In this document: piece by piece, positions 1 to 5,392 of the stretch
Position numbering within the stretch: the first letter of the stretch is position 1
Layout: every line of letters begins with the position of its first letter
Source of the DNA: Pontiella sp.
GTDB lineage: Bacteria; Verrucomicrobiota; Kiritimatiellia; Kiritimatiellales; Pontiellaceae
Assembly (NCBI GenBank): GCA_029935255.1
Contig: JAOZKS010000005.1
Span: 8,443-19,372 of the forward strand
Direction: 5' to 3'
DNA: 10,930 nt
Made by a program: the position numbers and the translations under genes
The notes under the pieces: generated by a model
What the model was told of the DNA's origin: nothing
Database searches by the model: none
The model's input: the letters and a program-made list of their open reading frames with translations, nothing else

Positions 1-181
1 AGAAAGCTCCAGCCAAGAAAAAAGCTCCAGCTAAAAAGAAAGTCGTAAAGAAAGCGCCGGCTAAAAAGAAAGCTGCCAAAAAGGCTCCGGCTAAGAAAAA
101 AGCCGCAAAAAAGGCTCCAGCTAAAAAGAAAGCTCCAGCCAAGAAAAAAGCTCCAGCTAAAAAGAAAGTCGTAAAGAAAGC
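1..181 (+). repeat. 55-nt exact direct repeat (1-55 and 127-181) inside the Lys-rich tail
   Basis: Bases 1-55 and 127-181 are identical, and the copies diverge at 56/182 (g versus a). The 126-nt offset is a multiple of 3 and equals seven six-residue units, so copy-number change would keep the frame. The left copy touches the window edge and may extend further upstream. Identity at synonymous positions suggests recent duplication or recombination rather than selection on protein sequence alone. Confidence 0.85.
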
Positions 182-356
182 ACCGGCCAAGAAGAAAGCC
201 CCCGCGAAGAAAAAAGCACCGGCTAAGAAAAAGGCTCCAGCTAAGAAGAAAGCCCCTGCGAAGAAGAAAGCGCCTGCCAAGAAGAAGGCTGTAAAGAAAG
301 CGCCGGCGAAGAAGAAAGCGCCTGCCAAGAAGAAGGCCGCTAAAAAGAAAAAATAG
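1..356 (+). CDS. Histone H1-like Lys/Ala/Pro-rich protein, C-terminal part (5' end outside window)
   Basis: The reading frame enters from the left edge (first full codon at 3) and ends at TAG 354-356. The 117 visible residues consist only of Lys, Ala, Pro and Val, arranged as repeats of APAKKK and KKAPAKKKAAKK, ending in KKKK. Such tails are strongly cationic and unstructured. In bacterial histone H1-like proteins and in HU proteins with tails they bind DNA and compact the nucleoid; that role is inferred, because the N-terminal domain that would identify the family is missing. The tail could equally belong to a tailed HU, a topoisomerase or a translation factor. The DNA itself is repetitive: bases 1-55 recur exactly at 127-181, a 126-nt (42-codon) period. 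A strong terminator follows 22 nt after the stop, so this is the last gene of its transcript. Confidence 0.75.
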   Translation, partial: KAPAKKKAPAKKKVVKKAPAKKKAAKKAPAKKKAAKKAPAKKKAPAKKKAPAKKKVVKKAPAKKKAPAKKKAPAKKKAPAKKKAPAKKKAPAKKKAVKKAPAKKKAPAKKKAAKKKK

Positions 357-377
357 TTAAGGCTTCAGTTAATGCCG

Positions 378-407
378 AAAACGCCCTGCATCTGTAGGGC
401 GTTTTTT
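378..407 (+). terminator. Rho-independent terminator after the H1-like gene
   Basis: AAAACGCCCT (378-387) pairs perfectly with AGGGCGTTTT (396-405) around an 8-nt loop, and the 3' arm runs into six T residues (402-407). It lies 22 nt after the TAG at 356 and ends the upstream transcript ahead of nrdR. The A-rich left arm pairs with the T-tract, so it may also work on the opposite strand. Confidence 0.88.
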
Positions 408-408
408 G

Positions 409-438
409 TTGTTTGGCCTCGGTGGAGTAGGCTATCTT
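409..438 (+). promoter_or_regulatory. Candidate promoter for the nrdR operon
   Basis: TTGTTT (409-414) and TATCTT (433-438) are separated by 18 nt and lie between the terminator and the nrdR start, about 30 nt before the ATG. Each box is only a partial match to the sigma-70 consensus. The -10 area, GGCTATCTTCCC (430-441), matches 10 of 12 bases of the corresponding element in front of prfB, which raises confidence slightly. No transcription start is known. Confidence 0.4.
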
Positions 439-468
439 CCCGCCATTCGTAGGAAAGGAGAATGCAGC

Positions 469-924
469 ATGAAATGTCCGAAATGTGAAGGGCGGGAAAA
501 TCGAGTGATCGATAGTCGTGAAGTGCGAAATGGGGACTCCATTCGTCGCCGACGTGTATGCATCGATTGCGGCCACCGTTTCACTACCTACGAAGAAATC
601 CAGCGCGCCCAGCTACAAGTCACCAAACGGGATGAACGGCGCGAGGAATTTAGTCGCGACAAGCTGATTAAGAGCCTCACCATCGCCTGCCGCAAGCGCC
701 ACATTAGTGTGGAACAAATCGAGCGCATTGCCGATGCGATTGTGCTGGAGGCTGAATCGGAATTTGAAAAGGAAATCCCAAGCATGGCACTAGGTAAGAA
801 GGTGATGGCTGCGCTTGAAAAACTCGATGAGGTTGCTTACATCCGGTATGCCTCCGTCTACCGTCGCTTCCGCGATGCCGGTCAGTTCATGAATGAGGTC
901 GAACGCCTCATTGGACGCGAATGA
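469..924 (+). CDS. nrdR: Transcriptional repressor NrdR
   Basis: A 151-aa protein matching NrdR from end to end. NrdR is a cytoplasmic zinc-ribbon/ATP-cone repressor that senses ATP/dATP and represses ribonucleotide reductase genes. The N-terminal zinc ribbon has Cys3, Cys6, Cys31 and Cys34 and is followed by the family signature HRFTTYEE. The ATP-cone spans about residues 48-138, with RREEFSRDKL and the conserved LDEVAYIRYASVYRRF. I chose ATG 469 because it gives the canonical MKCPKC start and is preceded by a strong ribosome site, AGGAAAGGAG (451-460). The frame is open upstream to 406, but that would place terminator-region sequence in the protein. The stop overlaps the next start as ATGA. 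No ribonucleotide reductase gene or obvious NrdR box pair is visible here, so the targets lie elsewhere. Confidence 0.95.
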   Translation: MKCPKCEGRENRVIDSREVRNGDSIRRRRVCIDCGHRFTTYEEIQRAQLQVTKRDERREEFSRDKLIKSLTIACRKRHISVEQIERIADAIVLEAESEFEKEIPSMALGKKVMAALEKLDEVAYIRYASVYRRFRDAGQFMNEVERLIGRE

Positions 925-1595
925 GATCGGTTGCTTTCGAGACCTCGGGAAAACAGGATGCTTGGGCGGAACATTTGCAGGAAGTCTTTCGGTCTCTGGA
1001 AATTCCGGGGGGTACGGTGGTCGACAATCTCTCGGCCAGTATCGCGATGTACTGCCGCCAGTTCCACCCGCACGGAGTACAATCCTCCGACCTAAAGTTG
1101 CTCATGGCCCGCGCGTTCTGTGCCGTCGGTGACCGTATGGCGGCGGAACATGTGCTTGAATCGATGTCTCCGCACCGCCACCATGTTTCACGCTGGTTGG
1201 AAATCCTCTCCGAGCTGCATCACTTCCCGCAATTGCTTCCCTATTTTTCACTTGGAATCATCCGTCCTGCCGACTGGGCCGGTGCACAGCTCGACCGCAT
1301 GTGGGTCCTCGACTTTGGCCGTCTTGCTCTCGGCGATGCCGAACGCCACGAGATCATGCTTTACCGATCCATCCGGATGATCATTGAAAAAATGTTTGTC
1401 TTTTGGGATGCCACGGAAGGGGAGGGCATTTTGGGGCTGAAGGCCCTTGCGTCGCTCAATGTGGAGGGTGATGTGCCTGGCGGGAAAACGCTCACCACGG
1501 TGGATGATCTGCTGGAATATGTTTCTGAAGTCTTCAGACAGCAGTCGGCAGAACGAAAGTGGAACACGGTTCCCACCTTACTGAATCTTGGCTGA
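921..1595 (+). CDS. Conserved-looking protein of unknown function (224 aa)
   Basis: Its ATG overlaps the nrdR stop (ATGA, 921-924), which implies translational coupling; there is no strong ribosome site of its own. The 224-aa product has no signal peptide or convincing membrane segment and is probably cytoplasmic. It looks mostly alpha-helical, and residues about 57-83 (LKLLMARAFCAVGDRMAAEH...) resemble one TPR-like helical hairpin, though no repeat series follows. It is rich in Trp, His and Met in the middle (RWLEILSELHHFPQLL, RMWVLDFG, KMFVFWDA). I do not recognise the family. The frame uses ordinary codons, fits exactly between nrdR and lnt, and has no competing plus-strand frame, so it is very likely a real gene. 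The end of the gene (TLLNLG, stop) lies in a 16-bp tandem duplication. Confidence 0.75.
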   Translation: MRSVAFETSGKQDAWAEHLQEVFRSLEIPGGTVVDNLSASIAMYCRQFHPHGVQSSDLKLLMARAFCAVGDRMAAEHVLESMSPHRHHVSRWLEILSELHHFPQLLPYFSLGIIRPADWAGAQLDRMWVLDFGRLALGDAERHEIMLYRSIRMIIEKMFVFWDATEGEGILGLKALASLNVEGDVPGGKTLTTVDDLLEYVSEVFRQQSAERKWNTVPTLLNLG

Positions 1596-1616
1596 ATGGA
1601 ATCTTGGATGAATGGA
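1583..1616 (+). repeat. 16-bp tandem duplication across the orf224/lnt junction
   Basis: GAATCTTGGCTGAATGGA (1583-1600) is followed directly by GAATCTTGGATGAATGGA (1599-1616), a 16-nt period with one mismatch. The stop of the preceding gene (1593-1595) and the ATG at 1596 are in copy 1; a second in-frame ATG (1608) is in copy 2. Sixteen is not a multiple of three, so loss or gain of a unit shifts the frame at the junction. Confidence 0.9.
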
Positions 1617-3272
1617 TTACTGAAAAAGAACGCCCGCAAAAAGAGAGCTTCGTCACCGACTCCACCCATCAAGGAATCCACCCATCCCCTCTTCCACTCG
1701 CCCTTCCTGCCCCTCTTTGGGAGTCTTCTTTCAGGCGTATTGCTCGCCTTGGCATTTCCCGGTGTTGGAGGTTCATCTCTGGCCTTTTTCGGGCTGGTTC
1801 CGCTTATGTTTTCGGTGCAGTCGGCCTCTAGAAAAAAAGCGGCGCTGCTCGGTTTGCTGGCGGGCTTTTCTTTCTTCATGGGGTCTCTATATTGGCTGCA
1901 TAACCTGACGGGGAAGGTCGAGGGTTTAGCGCTCAAGGGAAGCGCGTTGCTGGGCTATGCCGTTCTGGCTTTATATTGCGCGCTATACTTTATTCCCGCA
2001 ACCCTTACGATTTCGGCCTGCATGAAGCGCTGGGGTGTGAGCCACATTCGGCAAAATGTCCGGACGATGTTTTCGGTTACGGCGGTCTGGGTCGGGTCGG
2101 AATATTTGCGCGGATTTCTTTTCAGCGGTTTCCCCTGGAATCCACTCGGTGTCAGCCAATATGCCAACCCGGCCATCATTCAGGTGGCGGAGTGGGGCGG
2201 CGTATATATGGTGTCGGCCTGTCTGGTTTGGTTCAATATAGGACTCTTCATCACCCTGCGTCAATATACCCACGGCATCCGCACCAAAAAGTACCGGCCG
2301 CATAGTGAGCTTATGATCGGGCTGCTTCCGCTTGCGCTTTCCGTGGCGTTTGGCCTTAACGTTCTCCTCAACCAGCCAAAACTTCATCAACCCATTCGTA
2401 TCGCGCTCGTGCAGCCCAATATTTCGCAAGCCGAAAAATGGGATAAAGAAAAAGATCAGGCCATCCTTGAGCGCCTCGAAGAACTCACCGAAACGGTCGC
2501 GCGACTGGATTCCCTCGACTTAATCATTTGGCCGGAAACCGCGGTTCCGGGGTTTGTGCGGATCGTTGGCCGACCGAGCTATGGGCTCGCAAGGCGGATG
2601 GCCGGGCTAGGCGTTCCGTTGCTCGTCGGGTCGATGGATGTCATACCGAGTGAGAACGGCAGTATCTACTATAACAGTTCAATTCTTTTCGGAACCAACG
2701 GGGTTGCGATCGCGAAATACGACAAGCAGCATCTCGTTCCCTTCGGTGAATACGTCCCGTTTCCTAAATTCATGAATAAGTTCACACCCGTTGAGGTCGA
2801 CTTCCGTGGCGGCACCGAAAGCACACTGATACCGCTCCGCGGAAAAGCCTCGTTCTCTGTATTGATTTGTTTCGAGGATATTGTCGCGCCCCTCTCCGTC
2901 AAAGCCGTCCGCAACGGGGCGCGTTGGCTCGTCAACCAAACCAATGATGGTTGGTTCGACCCCTCCGCGCAGTCGGAACAGCATCTGGCCCATGCCGTCT
3001 TTCGTTGCATCGAAAACCGGGTGCCCATGGCGCGCTGCTGCAACACCGGGGTCACCGGAACCATCGATGCCTACGGCAATGTGACGCGCAACCTTGAACC
3101 GCGCACCAAAGGATTCACCACCGCCGAAATCCATCCTCGGCCCCTTGGCCTGAAAACCACCTTCTACACCCGCAACGGCGATGCCTTCGCCAAAGTATGT
3201 CTAATTGCCGGAGCGACCGTCGTCTTTGTTCTACGCTCCAAAGGGTGGAGAAAACGTAAGAAGGAGTCGTGA
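1596..3272 (+). CDS. lnt: Apolipoprotein N-acyltransferase
   Basis: Lnt transfers an acyl chain from phospholipid to the N-terminal Cys of lipoproteins in the inner membrane, the last step of lipoprotein maturation. This 558-aa protein has an N-terminal block of hydrophobic segments (about residues 35-265) and a C-terminal nitrilase-fold domain (about 265-520). The catalytic triad is visible: Glu314 (IIWPETAVPGF), Lys377 (KYDKQHLVPFGEY, with the conserved Glu385) and Cys425 (VLICFEDI), matching E. coli E267, K335 and C387. A final hydrophobic segment and a basic tail follow. The first ~33 residues before the first membrane segment (Ser/Pro/Lys/His-rich) look like a non-conserved extension. 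The start is uncertain: ATG 1596 directly follows the previous stop, and ATG 1608 is in frame; neither has a clear ribosome site. The stop overlaps the next ATG (TGATG). Confidence 0.95.
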   Translation: MESWMNGLLKKNARKKRASSPTPPIKESTHPLFHSPFLPLFGSLLSGVLLALAFPGVGGSSLAFFGLVPLMFSVQSASRKKAALLGLLAGFSFFMGSLYWLHNLTGKVEGLALKGSALLGYAVLALYCALYFIPATLTISACMKRWGVSHIRQNVRTMFSVTAVWVGSEYLRGFLFSGFPWNPLGVSQYANPAIIQVAEWGGVYMVSACLVWFNIGLFITLRQYTHGIRTKKYRPHSELMIGLLPLALSVAFGLNVLLNQPKLHQPIRIALVQPNISQAEKWDKEKDQAILERLEELTETVARLDSLDLIIWPETAVPGFVRIVGRPSYGLARRMAGLGVPLLVGSMDVIPSENGSIYYNSSILFGTNGVAIAKYDKQHLVPFGEYVPFPKFMNKFTPVEVDFRGGTESTLIPLRGKASFSVLICFEDIVAPLSVKAVRNGARWLVNQTNDGWFDPSAQSEQHLAHAVFRCIENRVPMARCCNTGVTGTIDAYGNVTRNLEPRTKGFTTAEIHPRPLGLKTTFYTRNGDAFAKVCLIAGATVVFVLRSKGWRKRKKES

Positions 3273-4921
3273 TGGTTAGGTCGTATATGGGGATGTTTTC
3301 CAGCCTAATGCTGGTGGGGAATATTCATGCAGCGGTAACGCTGTCAAATGTTTCCATGGCTCAGCGCGAAGGAACCAAGCTCGTCGATATTTTCTACGAC
3401 ATCGACTCTGCGGCCGCCATATCCATCACCATCTCCAACGGAGCCATGCCGGTGGTCGCCACCCATTTTTCCGGTGACATCGGAGCAAGCATTCCTGCGG
3501 GAACAAGCCGTCAGATCATCTGGGATGGAGGCGAAGATCTCGGCGGCATACTCACCTCGAACCTTTCCGTCACCCTCAGCGCCTCCGATCCTGCGCCATC
3601 CGGGATGGCACTTATTCCAGCGGGAACCAACAGCGGCTCCGACCCTTCTCTCGGGAGCTATTTGGTTTCCAGCGGATCGCTCTACATGGATGTCACCGAG
3701 ATCGCAAAAAGCAAATGGGATGTGTATGCCGCATTGGCACCTGGTCTGTCGCCATTGGATGGCAGTGGGAAAGCGCCTAACCATCCTGTTCATTATGTAA
3801 GCTGGCTAGAATGTGTAGAGTGGTGCAACGCCCGTAGTACACAAGATGGCTTGACCCCTTGCTATACCCCGCCGCTTTGGACGTGTGACTTCGGTGCCAG
3901 CGGCTATCGCCTGCCGACCGAGAACGAGTGGGAATATGCCGCACGTGGCGGCTCCGTCGATCAAACCTATCCATGGGGAAATACCATTGATCACACCAAT
4001 GCCAATTGTGAAATTGATGGGGATCGCCATCCCGACTATGCGGGAGGAATCAATCCCCATACGAGTCCTGTTGGTTCATTCGAACCGAATGGATATGGAC
4101 TCTACGATATGGCTGGAAATATATTGGAGTGGTGTTGGGATTCAGTCATTGGGGATCGGGTGGTGAAAGGCGGAAGCTGGAATCTTGATAAAGACGCCGC
4201 CAGATGCGGTCAGAGAAACTGGGTAGAGCCCTCCACGTTTCGTAATGAACTGGGTTTCCGAACCGTCCGCAACGCCGATGCGCTGGACACCTGGACGGAA
4301 ACGATGGTTTTCGATTCGCGGAATTATCAACTTACTGTTTCCTCCCTTCATGGCTCACCGATTCCAGTGATTGGAACAGCATCCTATGCGTGGAGATTCG
4401 CGGTCACCTGTTCCGTCGAGACGGTCGTTCATACCGACGGAACGAATTTCACGTGCATCGGTTGGAGCGGATCCGGCAGTGTTCCTGCCCTGGGAACTTC
4501 CAACACCATTGTTGTGGTGTTGAGCGATCTGGTTTCGTCTATCACCTGGAACTGGGCATCCGACGACACCGATTCCGACGGCATGGACGATGATTGGGAA
4601 GCGGACTACTTTGGCGACCTCGATCAAGCCGCGACCAACGACTACGATTTCGATGGGCAGGACAATCGATCCGAATACATCGCCGGAACCAATCCCACCA
4701 ACCCCGCCTCGCTCTTCCAATTAGAGAGTTCCGCTTCGGGGGGCGGCCTCATCCTCCAGTGGCCCACCGCCTCCAACCGCACCTACAACGTCTACTGGAC
4801 ACCCAATCTGGTCTACACCGATTTCATTCCTCTGGAAACCAACATGGCCTTTCCCCGCAACTCCGCCACCGCCACCACCCATAACGCACAAGGATACTAC
4901 CGCGCGGATGTGAGCAAGTAG
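3272..4921 (+). CDS. Secreted SUMF1/FGE-fold multidomain protein with Asp-rich calcium motif
   Basis: A 549-aa protein with a signal peptide (MVRSYMGMFSSLMLVGNIHA, probable cleavage before AVTLSN). Next come a beta-type domain (about 20-105), a formylglycine-generating-enzyme/SUMF1-type domain (about 110-334: SGMALIPAG, GYRLPTENEWEYAARGG, YPWGN, NGYGLYDMAGNILEW, GGSW, GFRTVRN), a second beta domain (about 345-428), an Asp-rich thrombospondin-3/EF-hand-like stretch (431-475: DTDSDGMDDDWE ... YIAGTNPTNP) and a C-terminal beta module (about 480-549) ending YYRADVSK. True FGEs carry two copper-binding Cys after GGS; ungapped alignment puts Leu305 and Ala310 there, so sulfatase activation is unlikely and a ligand-binding or structural role is more plausible. 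ATG 3272 overlaps the lnt stop, with AAGGAG at 3261-3266; GTG 3269 directly before it is a less likely start. Confidence 0.88.
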   Translation: MVRSYMGMFSSLMLVGNIHAAVTLSNVSMAQREGTKLVDIFYDIDSAAAISITISNGAMPVVATHFSGDIGASIPAGTSRQIIWDGGEDLGGILTSNLSVTLSASDPAPSGMALIPAGTNSGSDPSLGSYLVSSGSLYMDVTEIAKSKWDVYAALAPGLSPLDGSGKAPNHPVHYVSWLECVEWCNARSTQDGLTPCYTPPLWTCDFGASGYRLPTENEWEYAARGGSVDQTYPWGNTIDHTNANCEIDGDRHPDYAGGINPHTSPVGSFEPNGYGLYDMAGNILEWCWDSVIGDRVVKGGSWNLDKDAARCGQRNWVEPSTFRNELGFRTVRNADALDTWTETMVFDSRNYQLTVSSLHGSPIPVIGTASYAWRFAVTCSVETVVHTDGTNFTCIGWSGSGSVPALGTSNTIVVVLSDLVSSITWNWASDDTDSDGMDDDWEADYFGDLDQAATNDYDFDGQDNRSEYIAGTNPTNPASLFQLESSASGGGLILQWPTASNRTYNVYWTPNLVYTDFIPLETNMAFPRNSATATTHNAQGYYRADVSK

Positions 4922-5006
4922 ACGTATCGCCCCGCTGTAGGCCGGGCTGTAATCCTGCTCGCCGAAGCGGAAGATTGGTTTCGACTACAAGGGTGTTCGT
5001 GAATAG

Positions 5007-5032
5007 ACAAAACGATTATGGGCAGAATGATT
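5007..5032 (+). repeat. Imperfect direct repeat ACAAAACGATT / GCAGAATGATT
   Basis: The two 11-nt units (5007-5017 and 5022-5032) have a 15-nt offset and match at 8 of 11 positions, with all differences being transitions. I recall spaced AGAATGATT-type units from intergenic DNA of related bacteria, but cannot confirm that here. It may be a fragment of a dispersed intergenic element. Confidence 0.4.
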
Positions 5033-5066
5033 CCTGCGGCGCGCCATAAAAAGAAATATCCCGTTC

Positions 5067-5081
5067 TTCCAGTAGTTGGAA
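5067..5081. repeat. Inverted repeat TTCCA-GTAGT-TGGAA
   Basis: TTCCA (5067-5071) and TGGAA (5077-5081) are perfect inverted arms around 5 bases. It is too short for a terminator and has no T-tract. It could be an operator-like dyad or part of a dispersed intergenic repeat; its distance from prfB (about 310 nt) argues against direct control of that gene. Confidence 0.4.
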
Positions 5082-5165
5082 CTTTCAGGGAATGCTTCCT
5101 TTTTCAGCTAAAGATGTGGTTGTTCCCGGTGATGCACTGACACGTCCATCGAAAAAGCTTCATTA

Positions 5166-5182
5166 ATCCTGCATTTCAGGAT
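5166..5182. repeat. Small perfect hairpin ATCCTG-CATTT-CAGGAT
   Basis: A 6-bp perfect stem with a 5-nt loop lies in the gene-free stretch. There is no T-run after it, so it is not a standard intrinsic terminator. It could fold in RNA or belong to a larger decayed repeat. Confidence 0.4.
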
Positions 5183-5294
5183 CTCGGCGCAATAGACCAA
5201 ACGATGCTGACCCGGCGTTTCAAACAGGCGCATCAAACACTCTGGGGCGGCGTGGAATAATTATCCGCTAGCGCAGGCTTGGCTCGAAGCACAG

Positions 5295-5324
5295 AAACCC
5301 GTAACGAAGTAGAGGCGGTTTTTT
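5295..5324 (+). terminator. Weak candidate terminator upstream of prfB
   Basis: AAACCCG (5295-5301) can pair with CGGTTT (5316-5321) with one bulged C around a 14-nt loop, followed by T residues to 5324. The stem is short and imperfect, so this is a weak call. It lies 370 nt after the SUMF1-like gene, which otherwise lacks a clear terminator. Confidence 0.3.
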
Positions 5325-5337
5325 GTTGTTGCGGGGT

Positions 5338-5366
5338 TTGGTGATTTCGGAGCCTTGGGCTATATT
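5338..5366 (+). promoter_or_regulatory. Candidate promoter for the prfB-trpC-pilM operon
   Basis: TTGGTG (5338-5343) and TATATT (5361-5366) are separated by 17 nt, the ideal sigma-70 spacing, and end 26 nt before the prfB ATG. The extended -10 region, GGCTATATTTCC (5358-5369), resembles the one upstream of nrdR. No other promoter is evident before 10710, so it probably drives all five genes. Confidence 0.5.
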
Positions 5367-5392
5367 TCCAAGTTCTAAACATTAGGAAAACC

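Larger units (their letters stand above)
4922..5392. other. Gene-free region with decayed repeats and small hairpins
   Basis: No convincing gene fills these 471 bases. From left to right I see a weak GC hairpin just after the stop (GCCC 4929-4932 with GGGC 4944-4947, no T-tract), an imperfect direct repeat (5007-5032), an inverted repeat TTCCA/TGGAA (5067-5081), a perfect ATCCTG/CAGGAT hairpin (5166-5182), an 8-nt palindrome CGCTAGCG (5266-5273), a weak terminator and a promoter in front of prfB. The base pattern looks like intergenic repeat material rather than a decayed gene, although one frame (5003-5260) has a single internal stop. It separates two compact operons. Confidence 0.6.

Noticed and set aside
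1..356. Repeat array at the left edge considered as a CRISPR or tandem non-coding repeat
   Set aside because: The units are in-frame codon repeats without spacers and read as one continuous Lys/Ala/Pro protein tail ending in a stop and terminator.
406..468. Upstream extension of the nrdR frame (start at 406)
   Set aside because: It begins in the terminator T-tract, lacks a ribosome site, and would place a non-family leader before the canonical MKCPKC start at 469.
1361..1936. 191-codon minus-strand open frame
   Set aside because: It is antisense to the unknown gene and lnt, has no recognisable domain, and crosses the gene junction; the plus-strand genes explain the sequence.
2679..3134. 151-codon minus-strand open frame opposite lnt
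   Set aside because: It lies wholly opposite the conserved nitrilase domain of Lnt and shows no family features.
5118..5257. About 45-50 codon minus-strand frame in the intergenic region
   Set aside because: Too short, no start signal or family match, and it competes with an equally open plus-strand frame.
5018..5260. Short plus-strand frame (about 40 codons to TGA 5140, then open to TAA 5260) as a possible small or decayed gene
   Set aside because: No ribosome site, no recognisable protein, overlap with repeats; one stop in about 85 codons is not strong evidence of coding.
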